Shown here in pieces: positions 17,002 through 24,800 of a DNA stretch of 64,000 nucleotides. This stretch comes from Candidatus Marispirochaeta associata (GTDB lineage: Bacteria; Spirochaetota; Spirochaetia; JC444; Marispirochaetaceae), in NCBI GenBank assembly GCA_001749745.1, contig JWTM01000549.1, forward strand, positions 1 through 64,000, read 5' to 3'. Position 1 is the stretch's first letter. Every line of letters starts with the position of its first letter. The notes below the pieces were generated by a model. The model saw nothing but the letters and a program-made list of their open reading frames with translations. It was not told the origin of the DNA and ran no database searches. The position numbers were made by a program, and so were the translations under genes.

Positions 17002-17729
17002 AGCGCCTTCGTTACGACGGGAGCTACACCGGATTCTGCGCCGCCCTGGCCGAGGCCTTCCGAGAGGAGGGGACGGTGGAAATCCTCGCATCCCGGGCGG
17101 AGAATCTGCTCTTCACCGGGAGCGATGAATCGATCCACACCATCGATGATGCCGAACAGGCCCGGGGCTTTAGAGACCGACTACGGCAGGAGCTGGGCGG
17201 CAGGGCGGCGAGTGCGCTGCGCCATGCCTTCTGCGCCGAGGAGGAGGGCCGGGAAGGGATTCTCCTGGAGGCGCTGGGGATCTGGTTTCAGTACGGCAGG
17301 CGGGTCGTTGAGGCCCGGCAGTACCCGGCGGTGGCCGCTCTGCAGCGTATGGCCGGCAGGACCGGGCGGGAGAAGCACCGCTACCTTGGCATTCTCCGCT
17401 TCGAAGAGACCGACGGTGGATTGTTCGGTCGAATACGGCCCGACTGCGATCAGGTCGAACTCTTGGCGCCCCATTTTCGGCGCCGCTACCCGGCCGATAG
17501 ATGGACGATCTACGATGAGCGCCGGAAGAAAGGGGTCTCGGCATCTCCCGGCGGGACTGCTCGGCTCTTTACCGGTCCCCCGATGAGGGGCACCGTTGCA
17601 GATGGAGAGTACGCCGCGCTCTGGAAGGAGTATGTGGAAGCCGTCGCCGTCAAGGAGCGGACCAACAGCCGTCAGCAGAATAGCTATCTCCCCAAGAAGT
17701 ATCGGCCTCTTCTGCCGGAATTCGATTAG
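16998..17729 (+). CDS. DUF4130 / TIGR03915-family DNA-metabolism partner protein
   Basis: The 243-residue protein belongs to the family almost always found beside the radical SAM protein encoded just upstream. It has the N-terminal YDGSYTGFCAAL motif and the C-terminal LGILRFEET / FRRRYPADRW-x-I-Y-D-E-R-R region, which relates to the uracil-DNA-glycosylase-like fold. The ATGA overlap with the upstream gene indicates coupled translation and probably a complex. A role in removal or repair of modified bases is suggested for the family but not established. Confidence 0.88.
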   Translation: MKRLRYDGSYTGFCAALAEAFREEGTVEILASRAENLLFTGSDESIHTIDDAEQARGFRDRLRQELGGRAASALRHAFCAEEEGREGILLEALGIWFQYGRRVVEARQYPAVAALQRMAGRTGREKHRYLGILRFEETDGGLFGRIRPDCDQVELLAPHFRRRYPADRWTIYDERRKKGVSASPGGTARLFTGPPMRGTVADGEYAALWKEYVEAVAVKERTNSRQQNSYLPKKYRPLLPEFD

Positions 17730-17735
17730 TCCGGA

Positions 17736-18071
17736 TCAGCCCTTCTCTATCTCGAATTCTACCTTGGCCGGTAGCGCGAGGCCGGCAGCGCATTCGACCG
17801 CTTTGATGATCCCCGAGGGGACCGGACAGGCGGCGTGTCTGAAGTTCTGATCCCCGGCCTGACTCTGCTCCATGGCCCGGTAGACCGGCGACTCCGAGAA
17901 GCGGGCGAAGCAGACCTCAAAGGCATCCACTTCAGTCAGTTCCTTTTCGAAGAGTTGAATATTCGGGCAGCTGGATTGAATCGAGAGGGAGACGGTTTGA
18001 CCGTCCTTCGAATCGGCGCTCACCTTGGTCGGAAGACCGCAGATTCCGGGATTGATATGCACCGTTGTCAT
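17736..18071 (-). CDS. Small cysteine-conserved protein (DUF6951-like), unknown function
   Basis: The 111-residue cytoplasmic protein has five cysteines in family-like positions: NPGICG near the N-terminus, SSCPN, EVCF, AACPVPSGI and AVECAAG. It resembles a widespread anaerobe family of unknown function in which the cysteines may bind metal or a cluster. It is convergent with the DUF4130 gene, with a 6-nt gap. I cannot assign a role. Confidence 0.65.
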   Translation of the reverse strand: MTTVHINPGICGLPTKVSADSKDGQTVSLSIQSSCPNIQLFEKELTEVDAFEVCFARFSESPVYRAMEQSQAGDQNFRHAACPVPSGIIKAVECAAGLALPAKVEFEIEKG

Positions 18072-18134
18072 GGTTCGACTATAATACGAAACAGGCGACC
18101 ATGCAATGTGACCTGGTGACCAGCGTCGCGAAGC

Positions 18135-19619
18135 TCACCGCTCTTCGAGGCGATGAAACTCCTCCCGTAAATCCTGAAGGAGATTGAATACGCTCTCCTT
18201 GCTGTGCAGGGAGAAGCGGTTTATCACCTCGGCGGACATATGATCCAGCAGCGCCCGGCCGCGGTCCCAGTCGTCCAGGAAGTTGGCCAGATAGACGGTC
18301 TGAATTAGCTCCTTGTGCCGCTCTGCACAGGCGTCGGGGGTATGATGGAAACGAATTGTTTCGGTAATAGCTTCCGGGTACTCCCATCGTTCGGCCATCT
18401 GGGCGCCTACCTCGGCATGATGCGTTCCCAGGGCGAAGCGCTCGAACTCCTCCCGCGGAATGCTCTTCTCGACGCTGAATTCCTTCAGCTTGTCGAAGAG
18501 TTCGGGACTGATGAAATCGACTAACACCCGGCCCAGATCGTGGAGCAGGCTGGATGAGTAGACCTCCTCGTAGATCTTCTTCAGGCTGAAACGGCGCGCG
18601 ATGGCGGCGGAGTAGACGGCCACCCTATAGGAGTGGTCCCAGAGCTCCTTCATTTCGCCGTAGCGCTCGACCAGCATCTTGACCGTCCCGTAGGCGGTGA
18701 TCAGGTCGCGGATCCCCTTGAGGCCCATCAGCGAAATCGCTTCGCCGATCGATTTGACCGAGCGGTTGACCCCGAAGGCGGCGGAGTTGACCATCCGCAA
18801 GAGTTCGGCGGTTAAACCGGGATCGGTGCTGATCTCCTTCTCGATGCGGCCGAAGTCGACCTCCGGGTCGGCTATCATCCTCTGGAGGGTGATTATATGC
18901 TCGGGGAACTGGGGAACCCGGGGGAGTTCATCCTGGATGCGTTCGGTAAGATCCTCCAGCTGGCGCATGAAGAGGTCGTTCCGGGGGAGCTTGATGACGG
19001 CCATGGTATGGCCCTCAACGCCGCGGATCGAGAAAGCCTCGGCATCCAGGCCGATCTTCTTCAGCATCAAGACCAGCATTACCAGCCCCAGTCCGGCCCC
19101 CTCGGTGGAGTCGAGCACCGTCTGAAAGGCCTCTTCCACCGACTCGAAGGAGGCCGACCGGGTAATCCGCTCCCGGATACGCGCCTCCTCGTCCGGGGAG
19201 ATCAGCACATTGTTGACGATGGAGATGGTGAAATGGGTCTCGTCCACGTCGAAATTGGTGCGTACGAAGAGTTTCTCCTGCTTCAAGAGCTCCTCGTACT
19301 TCTCAATTTTCGTATAGACCTCGGCCTTGAAGCCCTCCATTCCCTCTTCGTACTGTTTCGAGTCGTAGATATCCAGACCCAGGGATGAGAAATAGACCCG
19401 CTTCAGGTTGGCCTTCTTGGCGTTCTCGATCAGCTCGCGAACTCCGTAGAAGATCTGAAAATGGTACTCTTCGAGTTGAATCTTCTTCAGGTAGAGTTCG
19501 AGGATCTTCCCGATGCCTTCGATAGATGAGGAGGGAACCTTATAGGCGGTTAAACCCACCGGTTGATAACGTTCAATGGAGGCGATTACTTTTCCGATAT
19601 CAAGAGCCACTCTTCCCAC
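18135..19619 (-). CDS. HDOD-domain protein with N-terminal GHKL ATPase-like domain
   Basis: In this 494-residue protein, residues about 1-225 carry a degenerate histidine-kinase-type ATPase fold: an N-box-like VRELIENAKKAN and a glycine loop TEGAGLGLVMLVLM. There is no dimerisation/phospho-acceptor histidine. Residues about 235-440 form an HDOD domain (PQFPEHI, DPGLTAELLRMVNSAAF, LLHDLGRVL) of the type that integrates signals in motility and cyclic nucleotide control. GTG at 19619 is the likely start. It is divergent from ilvY. Output and partners are unknown. Confidence 0.85.
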   Translation of the reverse strand: MGRVALDIGKVIASIERYQPVGLTAYKVPSSSIEGIGKILELYLKKIQLEEYHFQIFYGVRELIENAKKANLKRVYFSSLGLDIYDSKQYEEGMEGFKAEVYTKIEKYEELLKQEKLFVRTNFDVDETHFTISIVNNVLISPDEEARIRERITRSASFESVEEAFQTVLDSTEGAGLGLVMLVLMLKKIGLDAEAFSIRGVEGHTMAVIKLPRNDLFMRQLEDLTERIQDELPRVPQFPEHIITLQRMIADPEVDFGRIEKEISTDPGLTAELLRMVNSAAFGVNRSVKSIGEAISLMGLKGIRDLITAYGTVKMLVERYGEMKELWDHSYRVAVYSAAIARRFSLKKIYEEVYSSSLLHDLGRVLVDFISPELFDKLKEFSVEKSIPREEFERFALGTHHAEVGAQMAERWEYPEAITETIRFHHTPDACAERHKELIQTVYLANFLDDWDRGRALLDHMSAEVINRFSLHSKESVFNLLQDLREEFHRLEER

Positions 19620-19646
19620 CAGGTATAGATGTTTTTATTGATATCT

Positions 19647-19674
19647 ATCATATAAGATTTTCCGGCAAAAGCAA
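19647..19674 (-). promoter_or_regulatory. promoter of the HDOD gene
   Basis: On the minus strand TTGCTT (19669-19674), 16 bp, and TATGAT (19647-19652) fit sigma-70 recognition. It sits about 30 bp before the GTG start at 19619, in the short gap divergent from ilvY. Confidence 0.5.
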
Positions 19675-19728
19675 ATGGATGGATTTTCGATGTAAAATAG
19701 GCTAGGATACGCGTTGGAGAGACCGCCC

Positions 19729-20622
19729 ATGGATCTGTACGAGCTTAAATTCTTCCTCAGCGTGGCCGAGACCCAGCATTTCGGCCGGGCCAGTCGACAG
19801 TGCCATATCAGCCCTTCGGCATTAAGCCGGGCCATTCAACGACTGGAAGATGAGGTGGGAGAGGAACTCTTCCTGCGCGACCGGCGGGGCGTAAGCCTTA
19901 CCGAGGCGGGCCGGAGCTTTCGGGAGTACGCCAGGAGCGCCCTCGACGGCTGGGAAGAGTTCAAGAGCGGTCTCGCCGGTGCGGAGTTGAAGGGGGAAAT
20001 CCGCCTCTTCTGTTCGGTAACCGCCTGTTATACGGTCTTGCCGGCGCTGCTCTCCCGCTTTCGGGAGGAGTATCCCGGGGTGCACCTCAAACTTCAGACG
20101 GGAGTGGCGGCCGATGCGGTGCGGACCGTCTCGGACGGGGATGCGGACCTGGCGGTGATCGCCCGGCCGGATAGCCTCGCCGCGGGATTGCGCTTTCACG
20201 AGCTGACCCGAACCCCGTTGGTCTTCGTCGCTCCCCAGGGGGAGTGGGCCTACGCCGATGCCCTTGCACAGAAGCCGGTTCCCTGGCCCGAGATTCCGAT
20301 GATTCTGCCCGACCGGGGATTGATGCGCACCCGGGTGTTGCGCTGGTTTCGGGAGCAGCATATCACGCCCCGGGTCTATGCCGAGGTGGCCGGCAACGAG
20401 GCTATCCTGGCCCTGGTCTCTCTCCGCTGCGGCGTAGGGATCGTCCCCCGGCTGGTAATCGACCAGAGCCCGGTGGCTTCCTCGGTTCGAGCGCTGGAGG
20501 TAGAACCGCCTTTGGAAGCCTACTCGGTGGGGATCTGCGCCCGGAACGGAAACCTGAAGTCTCCCGCCGTCGGCGCCCTCTGGGAGCTGGCCATGGAGAC
20601 GGAGGAAGAGAGAGGAGATTGA
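19729..20622 (+). CDS. ilvY: LysR-family regulator IlvY
   Basis: The 297-residue regulator resembles IlvY, which activates ilvC in response to acetohydroxy acids. The N-terminal winged helix begins MDLYELKFFLSVAE and contains HFGRASR-x-CHISPSALSR. The effector domain has FCSVTACYTVLP and AADAVRTVSDGDADLAV, both close to IlvY. ATG at 19729 has GGAGAG 7 nt upstream. No ilvC lies next to it here, so the target is elsewhere or different. Subfamily assignment is good but rests on motif memory. Confidence 0.82.
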   Translation: MDLYELKFFLSVAETQHFGRASRQCHISPSALSRAIQRLEDEVGEELFLRDRRGVSLTEAGRSFREYARSALDGWEEFKSGLAGAELKGEIRLFCSVTACYTVLPALLSRFREEYPGVHLKLQTGVAADAVRTVSDGDADLAVIARPDSLAAGLRFHELTRTPLVFVAPQGEWAYADALAQKPVPWPEIPMILPDRGLMRTRVLRWFREQHITPRVYAEVAGNEAILALVSLRCGVGIVPRLVIDQSPVASSVRALEVEPPLEAYSVGICARNGNLKSPAVGALWELAMETEEERGD

Positions 20623-20624
20623 CG

Positions 20625-21119
20625 ATGAGTATCCGCATCATTGCTACCGGAGGCACCTTCGACAAGGAGTACAACGAGCTTAACGGCGAGCTCTTCTTTA
20701 AGGATACCCATCTTCCGGATATGCTCGCCCTGGGACGATCGACTCTCGATCTGACGGTCGAGACCTTGATGATGGTGGACAGCCTCAACATGGGCGATAT
20801 AGACCGGCAGAAGATTGTCGAGCGTTGCGGGACGGTAGAAGAGCGGTCGCTGGTGATTACCCACGGCACCGACACCATGGTCGAAACCGGCCGCTATCTG
20901 GCTGAGCGAAGGGAGGATCTTGCCGGCAAGACCGTGGTCTTAACCGGGGCGATGGTTCCCTACACCTTCGGCTCCTCGGACGGACTCTTCAATCTGGGGA
21001 GCGCTCTGGCTTTCGCCCAGGCGATGCCGGAAGGGGTCTATGTAGCGATGAACGGCCGGATCTTCGACTGGGACAATGTACGCAAGAACCGGTCGGTGGG
21101 CAGGTTCGAGGAGATCTAA
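20625..21119 (+). CDS. Short asparaginase-like protein (N-terminal domain only)
   Basis: The 164-residue protein corresponds to the N-terminal domain of L-asparaginases: the first catalytic threonine in ATGGTFDKEYN (about 7-17), the second in THGTDTMVET (about 83-92) and the LTGAMVP motif. The C-terminal domain that completes the dimer interface in the 330-residue enzymes is missing. This short form is a recognised family, so it need not be a fragment. Its start is 2 nt after ilvY, so it is probably cotranscribed. Activity on asparagine is uncertain. Confidence 0.85.
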   Translation: MSIRIIATGGTFDKEYNELNGELFFKDTHLPDMLALGRSTLDLTVETLMMVDSLNMGDIDRQKIVERCGTVEERSLVITHGTDTMVETGRYLAERREDLAGKTVVLTGAMVPYTFGSSDGLFNLGSALAFAQAMPEGVYVAMNGRIFDWDNVRKNRSVGRFEEI

Positions 21120-21140
21120 CCAGGCGGATATGGCCGGGAG

Positions 21141-21932
21141 CTACCAGCCCCCGGAGGCTCCTCCTCCGCCGAATCCTCCGCCCCCGCCGGAGAACCCCCC
21201 TCCGCCGAAGCCGCCGCCTGAGAAGCCGCCCCGGGAGTATCCGCCCCTTCTGCGACCGGTGGAGCTTCCGAGAATGGCGCCCCACAGAAGGGCGCTGCCG
21301 ACGGATCCGCCCCTCCTGCGACCCCGAATGATCATGCTGAGGAAAATGATTACGGCGAAGGCGAAGAAGTTAGAGGCCGCGCCGCCTTCGCTTCTCGACT
21401 GCTTCCGTTCGGCCTCCGCCAGGGCCCGCTGAGATATATCCGCCTCGTCGGTAACAATGCCGCCGATGGTCTGCACGGCAGTCAGAATCCCCCCGTCGAA
21501 ATCCCCGGCGCGGAACCGGGGCTGAATAATCTCTCTGATAATAAACCCGCTCTTGATGTCGGTAAGTCTTCCTTCTAGGCCGTAGCCTACCTCGAGACGG
21601 ATCTTCTTCTCCTCCACCGCGACCAGCAGCAGCACCCCGTCGTCCCGGTCGGCGTTGCCCAGCTGCCACTGATCGGTCACGCGTATCGAAAAAGCCTCCA
21701 GGGACTCCCCTTCGAGGCTCGGCAGGGTTAACACCGCGATCTGCGGTCCGGCCTGGGTTTCCACCGCTTCAAGGTAGGCGGAGATCTGCTCTTCAGTGCC
21801 GGACGAGATTATTCCCGCCTGATCGTTTACCCGTCCCGCGAGAGGCGGTACCTCCAGGGAGAGCAGCGGCAGAGTGAACAGCAGGAGTAAAGCGGATATA
21901 AGAATGAGTATTCTGTTTGTTTTGATATTCAC
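21141..21932 (-). CDS. TPM-domain protein, YgcG family, glycine-rich C-terminus
   Basis: Read from the GTG at 21932 (ribosome site GGAGAGGGG), the product has 263 residues. It has a signal peptide (about 1-27), a TPM domain (about 30-155, V-N-D-x-A-G-I-I and D-D-G-V-L-L-L-V), one membrane segment and a tail built of GGGFGGGG/FSGGGG repeats. YgcG proteins are exported and anchored; the family is linked to photosystem repair phosphatases but its bacterial role is unclear. The start overlaps the stop of the upstream TPM gene. It is third in the LemA-TPM-TPM operon. Confidence 0.88.
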   Translation of the reverse strand: MNIKTNRILILISALLLLFTLPLLSLEVPPLAGRVNDQAGIISSGTEEQISAYLEAVETQAGPQIAVLTLPSLEGESLEAFSIRVTDQWQLGNADRDDGVLLLVAVEEKKIRLEVGYGLEGRLTDIKSGFIIREIIQPRFRAGDFDGGILTAVQTIGGIVTDEADISQRALAEAERKQSRSEGGAASNFFAFAVIIFLSMIIRGRRRGGSVGSALLWGAILGSSTGRRRGGYSRGGFSGGGFGGGGFSGGGGGFGGGGASGGW

Positions 21933-22606
21933 GATCCCCTCTCCAGTTCCTCCGGCGCATTCTTTAGTTCGTTGTTGTCGTTCTGCCGCCGTTCGATTTT
22001 CTCCGCGAGGATATCTCCGCACTCATGGACCGCATCGACCATTGCCTCGGTTAGCTCTCCGGCGGAGATTTTGCTGATCATCTTGGTAACGATACTATTC
22101 CAGATCTCCGGATCAACCTTCTCGTTGATTCCCCGGTCGGCAATAAGTTCGACCCGGCGTTCCAGCAGGGAGACGAAGATGAGGATACCCGTGTGATCCA
22201 GGGTGTCGTGAACTCCGGCTTCTATAAAGTGCCGCCGGGCCCGGGCCTGGGCCGTTGCGGCCATGACCCTTTTGGAAACGATCAGCCTGTCCACGGCCGG
22301 TATCTGGGCCAGGAAAAAGGCGAGGGCGCCGGTGAAGAGAGCGAACCAGCTGTAGATAAAGGGCAGCAGGCCGGGATTGAAGTTCCAGATCAGGGAGGCA
22401 AAAAAGCCTTTAATGGCGTTGTCTAAAAGAGCTGCCAGGGTAAAGGTGATGAAACCGGCGATAACCCCGAAGGCCAGTTCCTGAAACCCATAGTTGTCGC
22501 TCTCGGCGATTACGGCGGTGGCGATCTCTCCTCCGCTCTTCTCTTCAGCCTCGGCAACAGCCGCGGCGATACGCTCGCTCTCCTCTTTCGATAGTAATGG
22601 TTTCAT
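21929..22606 (-). CDS. TPM-domain membrane protein
   Basis: The 225-residue protein has an N-terminal helical start (LLSKEESERIAAAVAEAEEKSGGEIAT), a membrane part of about two spans, and a TPM-like C-terminal half (DHTGILIFVSLLERRVELIADRGI). It is the usual middle partner between LemA and YgcG. A strong AGGAGG site precedes the ATG, and GTGA overlap couples it to the next gene. The three-gene set is widely conserved but its process is undefined. Confidence 0.85.
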   Translation of the reverse strand: MKPLLSKEESERIAAAVAEAEEKSGGEIATAVIAESDNYGFQELAFGVIAGFITFTLAALLDNAIKGFFASLIWNFNPGLLPFIYSWFALFTGALAFFLAQIPAVDRLIVSKRVMAATAQARARRHFIEAGVHDTLDHTGILIFVSLLERRVELIADRGINEKVDPEIWNSIVTKMISKISAGELTEAMVDAVHECGDILAEKIERRQNDNNELKNAPEELERGS

Positions 22607-22614
22607 TCCGCCTC

Positions 22615-23223
22615 CTAAAAGGATACCTGCGGTGCGCTGTCGGCTCCTTCGGCGGCGGAAAAGTAGGCTTTCTGCCGGAAGCCCGTCATATTGGCGATAA
22701 TTACCCGGGGGAACTGCCGAATGTAGGTATTGTAATTGCGCGCCGCTTCGTTAAAACGCTGACGTTCCACGGCAATACGGTTTTCGGTACCTTCCAGCTG
22801 ATCCTGGAGGGCCAGGAAGTTCTGGTTGGACTTGAGGTCCGGATAGTTTTCGGTAATCATCAAGAGGCGCTGTAGGGCGGATCCGAGTCCGGCCTGGGCC
22901 TCTTGAAACCGAGCAAAGGCTTCCGGATCCTCCAGCAGGGACTCGTCCATCTGCATAACCCCGCCGGCTCTGCTCCTGGCCTCGGTGACGGCGGTCAGGG
23001 TCTCCTGCTCCTGCTTGGCAAAACCCTTTACCGTCTCCACCAGATTGGGAATCAGATCGTAGCGTCGCTGGTACTGATTCTCTACCTGGGCCCAGGCGGC
23101 CTTGACGGATTCATCCATGCTTACCATTGAGTTGTAGGTACTCCGGAAGCTGCTATAGATAATAAAAAGGAGAATGAAAATAACCCCCAGGACTATAAGT
23201 CCGGTACGTAATCCCTTGTTCAT
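22615..23223 (-). CDS. lemA: LemA-family protein
   Basis: The 202-residue protein has one N-terminal membrane helix (about 5-25) and a long helical-bundle domain with the family features ESVKAAWAQVENQYQRRYDL, IPNLVETVKG and a C-terminal YNTYIRQFPRVI. The start at 23223 is chosen because GGAGG lies just upstream and the helix follows directly. Homologues are anchored with the helical domain in the periplasm. It is first in the operon with two TPM proteins. Confidence 0.92.
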   Translation of the reverse strand: MNKGLRTGLIVLGVIFILLFIIYSSFRSTYNSMVSMDESVKAAWAQVENQYQRRYDLIPNLVETVKGFAKQEQETLTAVTEARSRAGGVMQMDESLLEDPEAFARFQEAQAGLGSALQRLLMITENYPDLKSNQNFLALQDQLEGTENRIAVERQRFNEAARNYNTYIRQFPRVIIANMTGFRQKAYFSAAEGADSAPQVSF

Positions 23224-23272
23224 TGGACCTCCAAGCTTTGTGCTGCGGATACTATCAGTTAATAATAGCTTT

Positions 23273-23301
23273 AAGATAGAGAAAATGGTCCTAGGCATCA
23301 A
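23273..23301 (-). promoter_or_regulatory. promoter of the lemA operon
   Basis: On the minus strand TTGATG (23296-23301), 17 bp, and TATCTT (23273-23278) lie about 50 bp upstream of the lemA start. Confidence 0.5.
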
Positions 23302-23371
23302 GGCGAGAGTTTGATCTTTCAATCCCAAGCAACATGTTTTATTCTATAAAAGATAGTACGGAGGTTCCTGT

Positions 23372-23845
23372 ATGAGATTCCTGCTCTTAGCCCTGGTTTT
23401 TCTGGCGTCCGCCGCCTTCTTCGAGCTGGTAGCCTGGTTCATGCATAAATATGTGATGCACGGCATCGGCTGGTTCCTGCACGAGGATCACCATAAACCG
23501 CGACATAAGATCCAAAAAAACGACGCCTACGCCCTCTTCTTTGCGCTGATATCCTTTCTTTTGATCTATAACGGTCTGCGCCTCGGGATTGACGTGATGG
23601 CCGCGGCCGGTTTCGGCGTGGCCCTCTACGGGGCGGGCTATGTCGCGTTCCATGATATCATGTTCCACCGCCGTATCAAACGGCTGCGCTACAAGCCCAA
23701 GAACCGCTACATGAAGCGCATCATCAACGCCCACCGGGTTCACCACTCCAATGTGACCCGCCTCGGGGCGGTCTCCTTCAGTTTTCTCTATGCGCCGAAG
23801 AAGTACTCCGCCGATAAGGACACCCGCACCGGCGAGTACACATAA
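23372..23845 (+). CDS. Beta-carotene hydroxylase-like fatty acid/carotenoid hydroxylase (CrtZ type)
   Basis: The 157-residue membrane di-iron enzyme has four histidine boxes in the expected order: HKYVMH, HEDHHK, HDIMFH and HRVHH. Two to four hydrophobic segments place the iron site at the cytoplasmic face. Length and boxes match CrtZ, which hydroxylates carotenoid rings. No other carotenoid gene is in the window, so the actual substrate could be another lipid. The ATG has a strong CGGAGG site. Confidence 0.85.
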   Translation: MRFLLLALVFLASAAFFELVAWFMHKYVMHGIGWFLHEDHHKPRHKIQKNDAYALFFALISFLLIYNGLRLGIDVMAAAGFGVALYGAGYVAFHDIMFHRRIKRLRYKPKNRYMKRIINAHRVHHSNVTRLGAVSFSFLYAPKKYSADKDTRTGEYT

Positions 23846-23880
23846 AAAAAGCCGGTTCCCTGCCTAAGCGGGCGACCGGC
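23844..23880 (-). terminator. rho-independent terminator (minus strand)
   Basis: On the minus strand the inverted repeat GCCGGT...ACCGGC (23851-23880) is followed by seven T residues (23844-23850). It ends the small unit that starts near 23965 and any read-through from the FAH gene. Confidence 0.75.
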
Positions 23881-23892
23881 CGTATATATAAT

Positions 23893-23908
23893 GCCGGAAT
23901 TAACCGGC
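23893..23908 (-). promoter_or_regulatory. stem-loop over the mini-ORF stop, alternative partner of the terminator
   Basis: GCCGG-AATTAA-CCGGC covers the stop codon of the 13-codon frame. Its GCCGG and CCGGC arms could also pair with the terminator arms, an attenuator-like geometry. Confidence 0.4.
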
Positions 23909-23941
23909 GTTTCCTATGTTGGTGTAGGCAATTCGCTTCAT
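23900..23941 (-). CDS. 13-residue mini-ORF with strong ribosome site
   Basis: The frame encodes MKRIAYTNIGNAG and starts at 23941. On the minus strand it is preceded by GGAGGTGCTCT, an optimal Shine-Dalgarno spacing, and it lies between its own promoter (23972-24000) and a terminator (23844-23880). I do not recognise the peptide. It could be a leader peptide, a signalling or toxin-like micropeptide, or a chance frame on a small RNA. No gene lies downstream on this strand before the terminator, so a classic attenuator is unlikely. Confidence 0.45.
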   Translation of the reverse strand: MKRIAYTNIGNAG

Positions 23942-23959
23942 AGAGCACCTCCGGCCAAC

Positions 23960-24000
23960 GTGGATATCCACATTATCGACGAATAGTAAAATAAATTCAA
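23960..24000 (-). promoter_or_regulatory. promoter of the mini-ORF unit with start-site palindrome
   Basis: On the minus strand TTGAAT (23995-24000), 17 bp, and GATAAT (23972-23977) form a good sigma-70 promoter. The perfect 12-bp palindrome GTGGATATCCAC (23960-23971) directly abuts the -10 box and covers the predicted start. It would serve as an operator or a 5' hairpin. The -35 box lies 2 nt from the FAH gene stop. Confidence 0.6.
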
Positions 24001-24002
24001 TC

Positions 24003-24707
24003 CTATTGTTCGATAACCCTGTTCTTCAGTACCCCGATGCCTTCCACCTCGATCTCTACAAGATCCCCCTGCTTGATCGGGCCGACGCCGGAGGGGGTTC
24101 CGGTGGCGATGATGTCCCCCGCCTCGAGGCGCATGTTGCGGCTGATGAAGCTGATAATCCGCGAGAGGGGGAAGATCATCTGCGCGGTGCTCGCCTCCTG
24201 TACGACCGTGCCGTTGAGTCTGGCCCGAACCATCAGCTTCTGGGGATCGGCGATCTTCTCCCGGGGAACTACCACCGGACCGATCGGGCCGAAGGTGTCC
24301 AGGGATTTCCCTCGAAACCAGCCCGAGTCGTCGGTTTTCTGAATATTCCTGGCGGAGACGTCGTTGAAGCAGGTGAAGCCGAAGACATGTTCCATGGCGC
24401 GCTCCTCGGGGATATCCTTGCCCGGCGTGCCGATAATCATAGCCAATTCCGCCTCGTAATCGACCCGGAGGTTCTCGAACCTATACTCCTTCAGCATCCT
24501 GGGGATAACGATCTCCTCCTCGGGGCCGATCAGAACGTTCGGCGTCTTGGCGAAGATTACCGGCTCTTGGGGAACGTCGAGATCCCGCTCATCGAAGGCG
24601 CGGCTCTCCTTTACATGGTCGAGATAGTTGAGTCCCACGGCGATGATCTTACTGGGGGCGATGGTATAGCGGTCGTCGCTGCCGGCTATAGGTAGGTGAA
24701 TGCTCAT
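24003..24707 (-). CDS. Fumarylacetoacetate hydrolase-family protein
   Basis: The 234-residue protein (start at 24707, GGAGGAAT upstream) belongs to the FAH superfamily of metal-dependent hydrolases, decarboxylases and isomerases. Characteristic segments are VGLNYLDHVKE, P-V-I-F-A-K-T-P, the metal-binding VDYEAELAMIIG (E/D residues), FTCFNDVSARN and the C-terminal GDIIATGTPSGVG. Short members often act as oxaloacetate decarboxylase or acylpyruvase. The exact substrate is open. It is a single gene, divergent from the 579-residue protein. Confidence 0.92.
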   Translation of the reverse strand: MSIHLPIAGSDDRYTIAPSKIIAVGLNYLDHVKESRAFDERDLDVPQEPVIFAKTPNVLIGPEEEIVIPRMLKEYRFENLRVDYEAELAMIIGTPGKDIPEERAMEHVFGFTCFNDVSARNIQKTDDSGWFRGKSLDTFGPIGPVVVPREKIADPQKLMVRARLNGTVVQEASTAQMIFPLSRIISFISRNMRLEAGDIIATGTPSGVGPIKQGDLVEIEVEGIGVLKNRVIEQ

Positions 24708-24732
24708 TATTCCTCCCGGACGATTCATATAT

Positions 24733-24760
24733 GGGCACCTCTAAAAATTTAGAGGTGCCC
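24733..24760. repeat. 28-bp perfect palindrome between divergent genes
   Basis: GGGCACCTCTAAA (24733-24745), AA, TTTAGAGGTGCCC (24748-24760): 13-bp arms with a 2-nt centre. It lies 26 bp before the FAH start and 40 bp before the 579-residue gene. There is no T-run on either strand, so it is not an ordinary terminator. An operator for both genes or a remnant of a small mobile repeat is possible. Confidence 0.6.
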
Positions 24761-24800
24761 GAAATAAAAATCTAACATTTAAGGCTCATCATGGGCCAGT

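Noticed and set aside
21141..21250. glycine-rich repeat as a collagen-like or simple-sequence repeat locus
   Set aside because: It is the normal GGGF-type tail of YgcG-family proteins, encoded on the minus strand.
24733..24760. palindrome as a rho-independent terminator
   Set aside because: There is no T-run on either strand, and the flanking genes point away from it.
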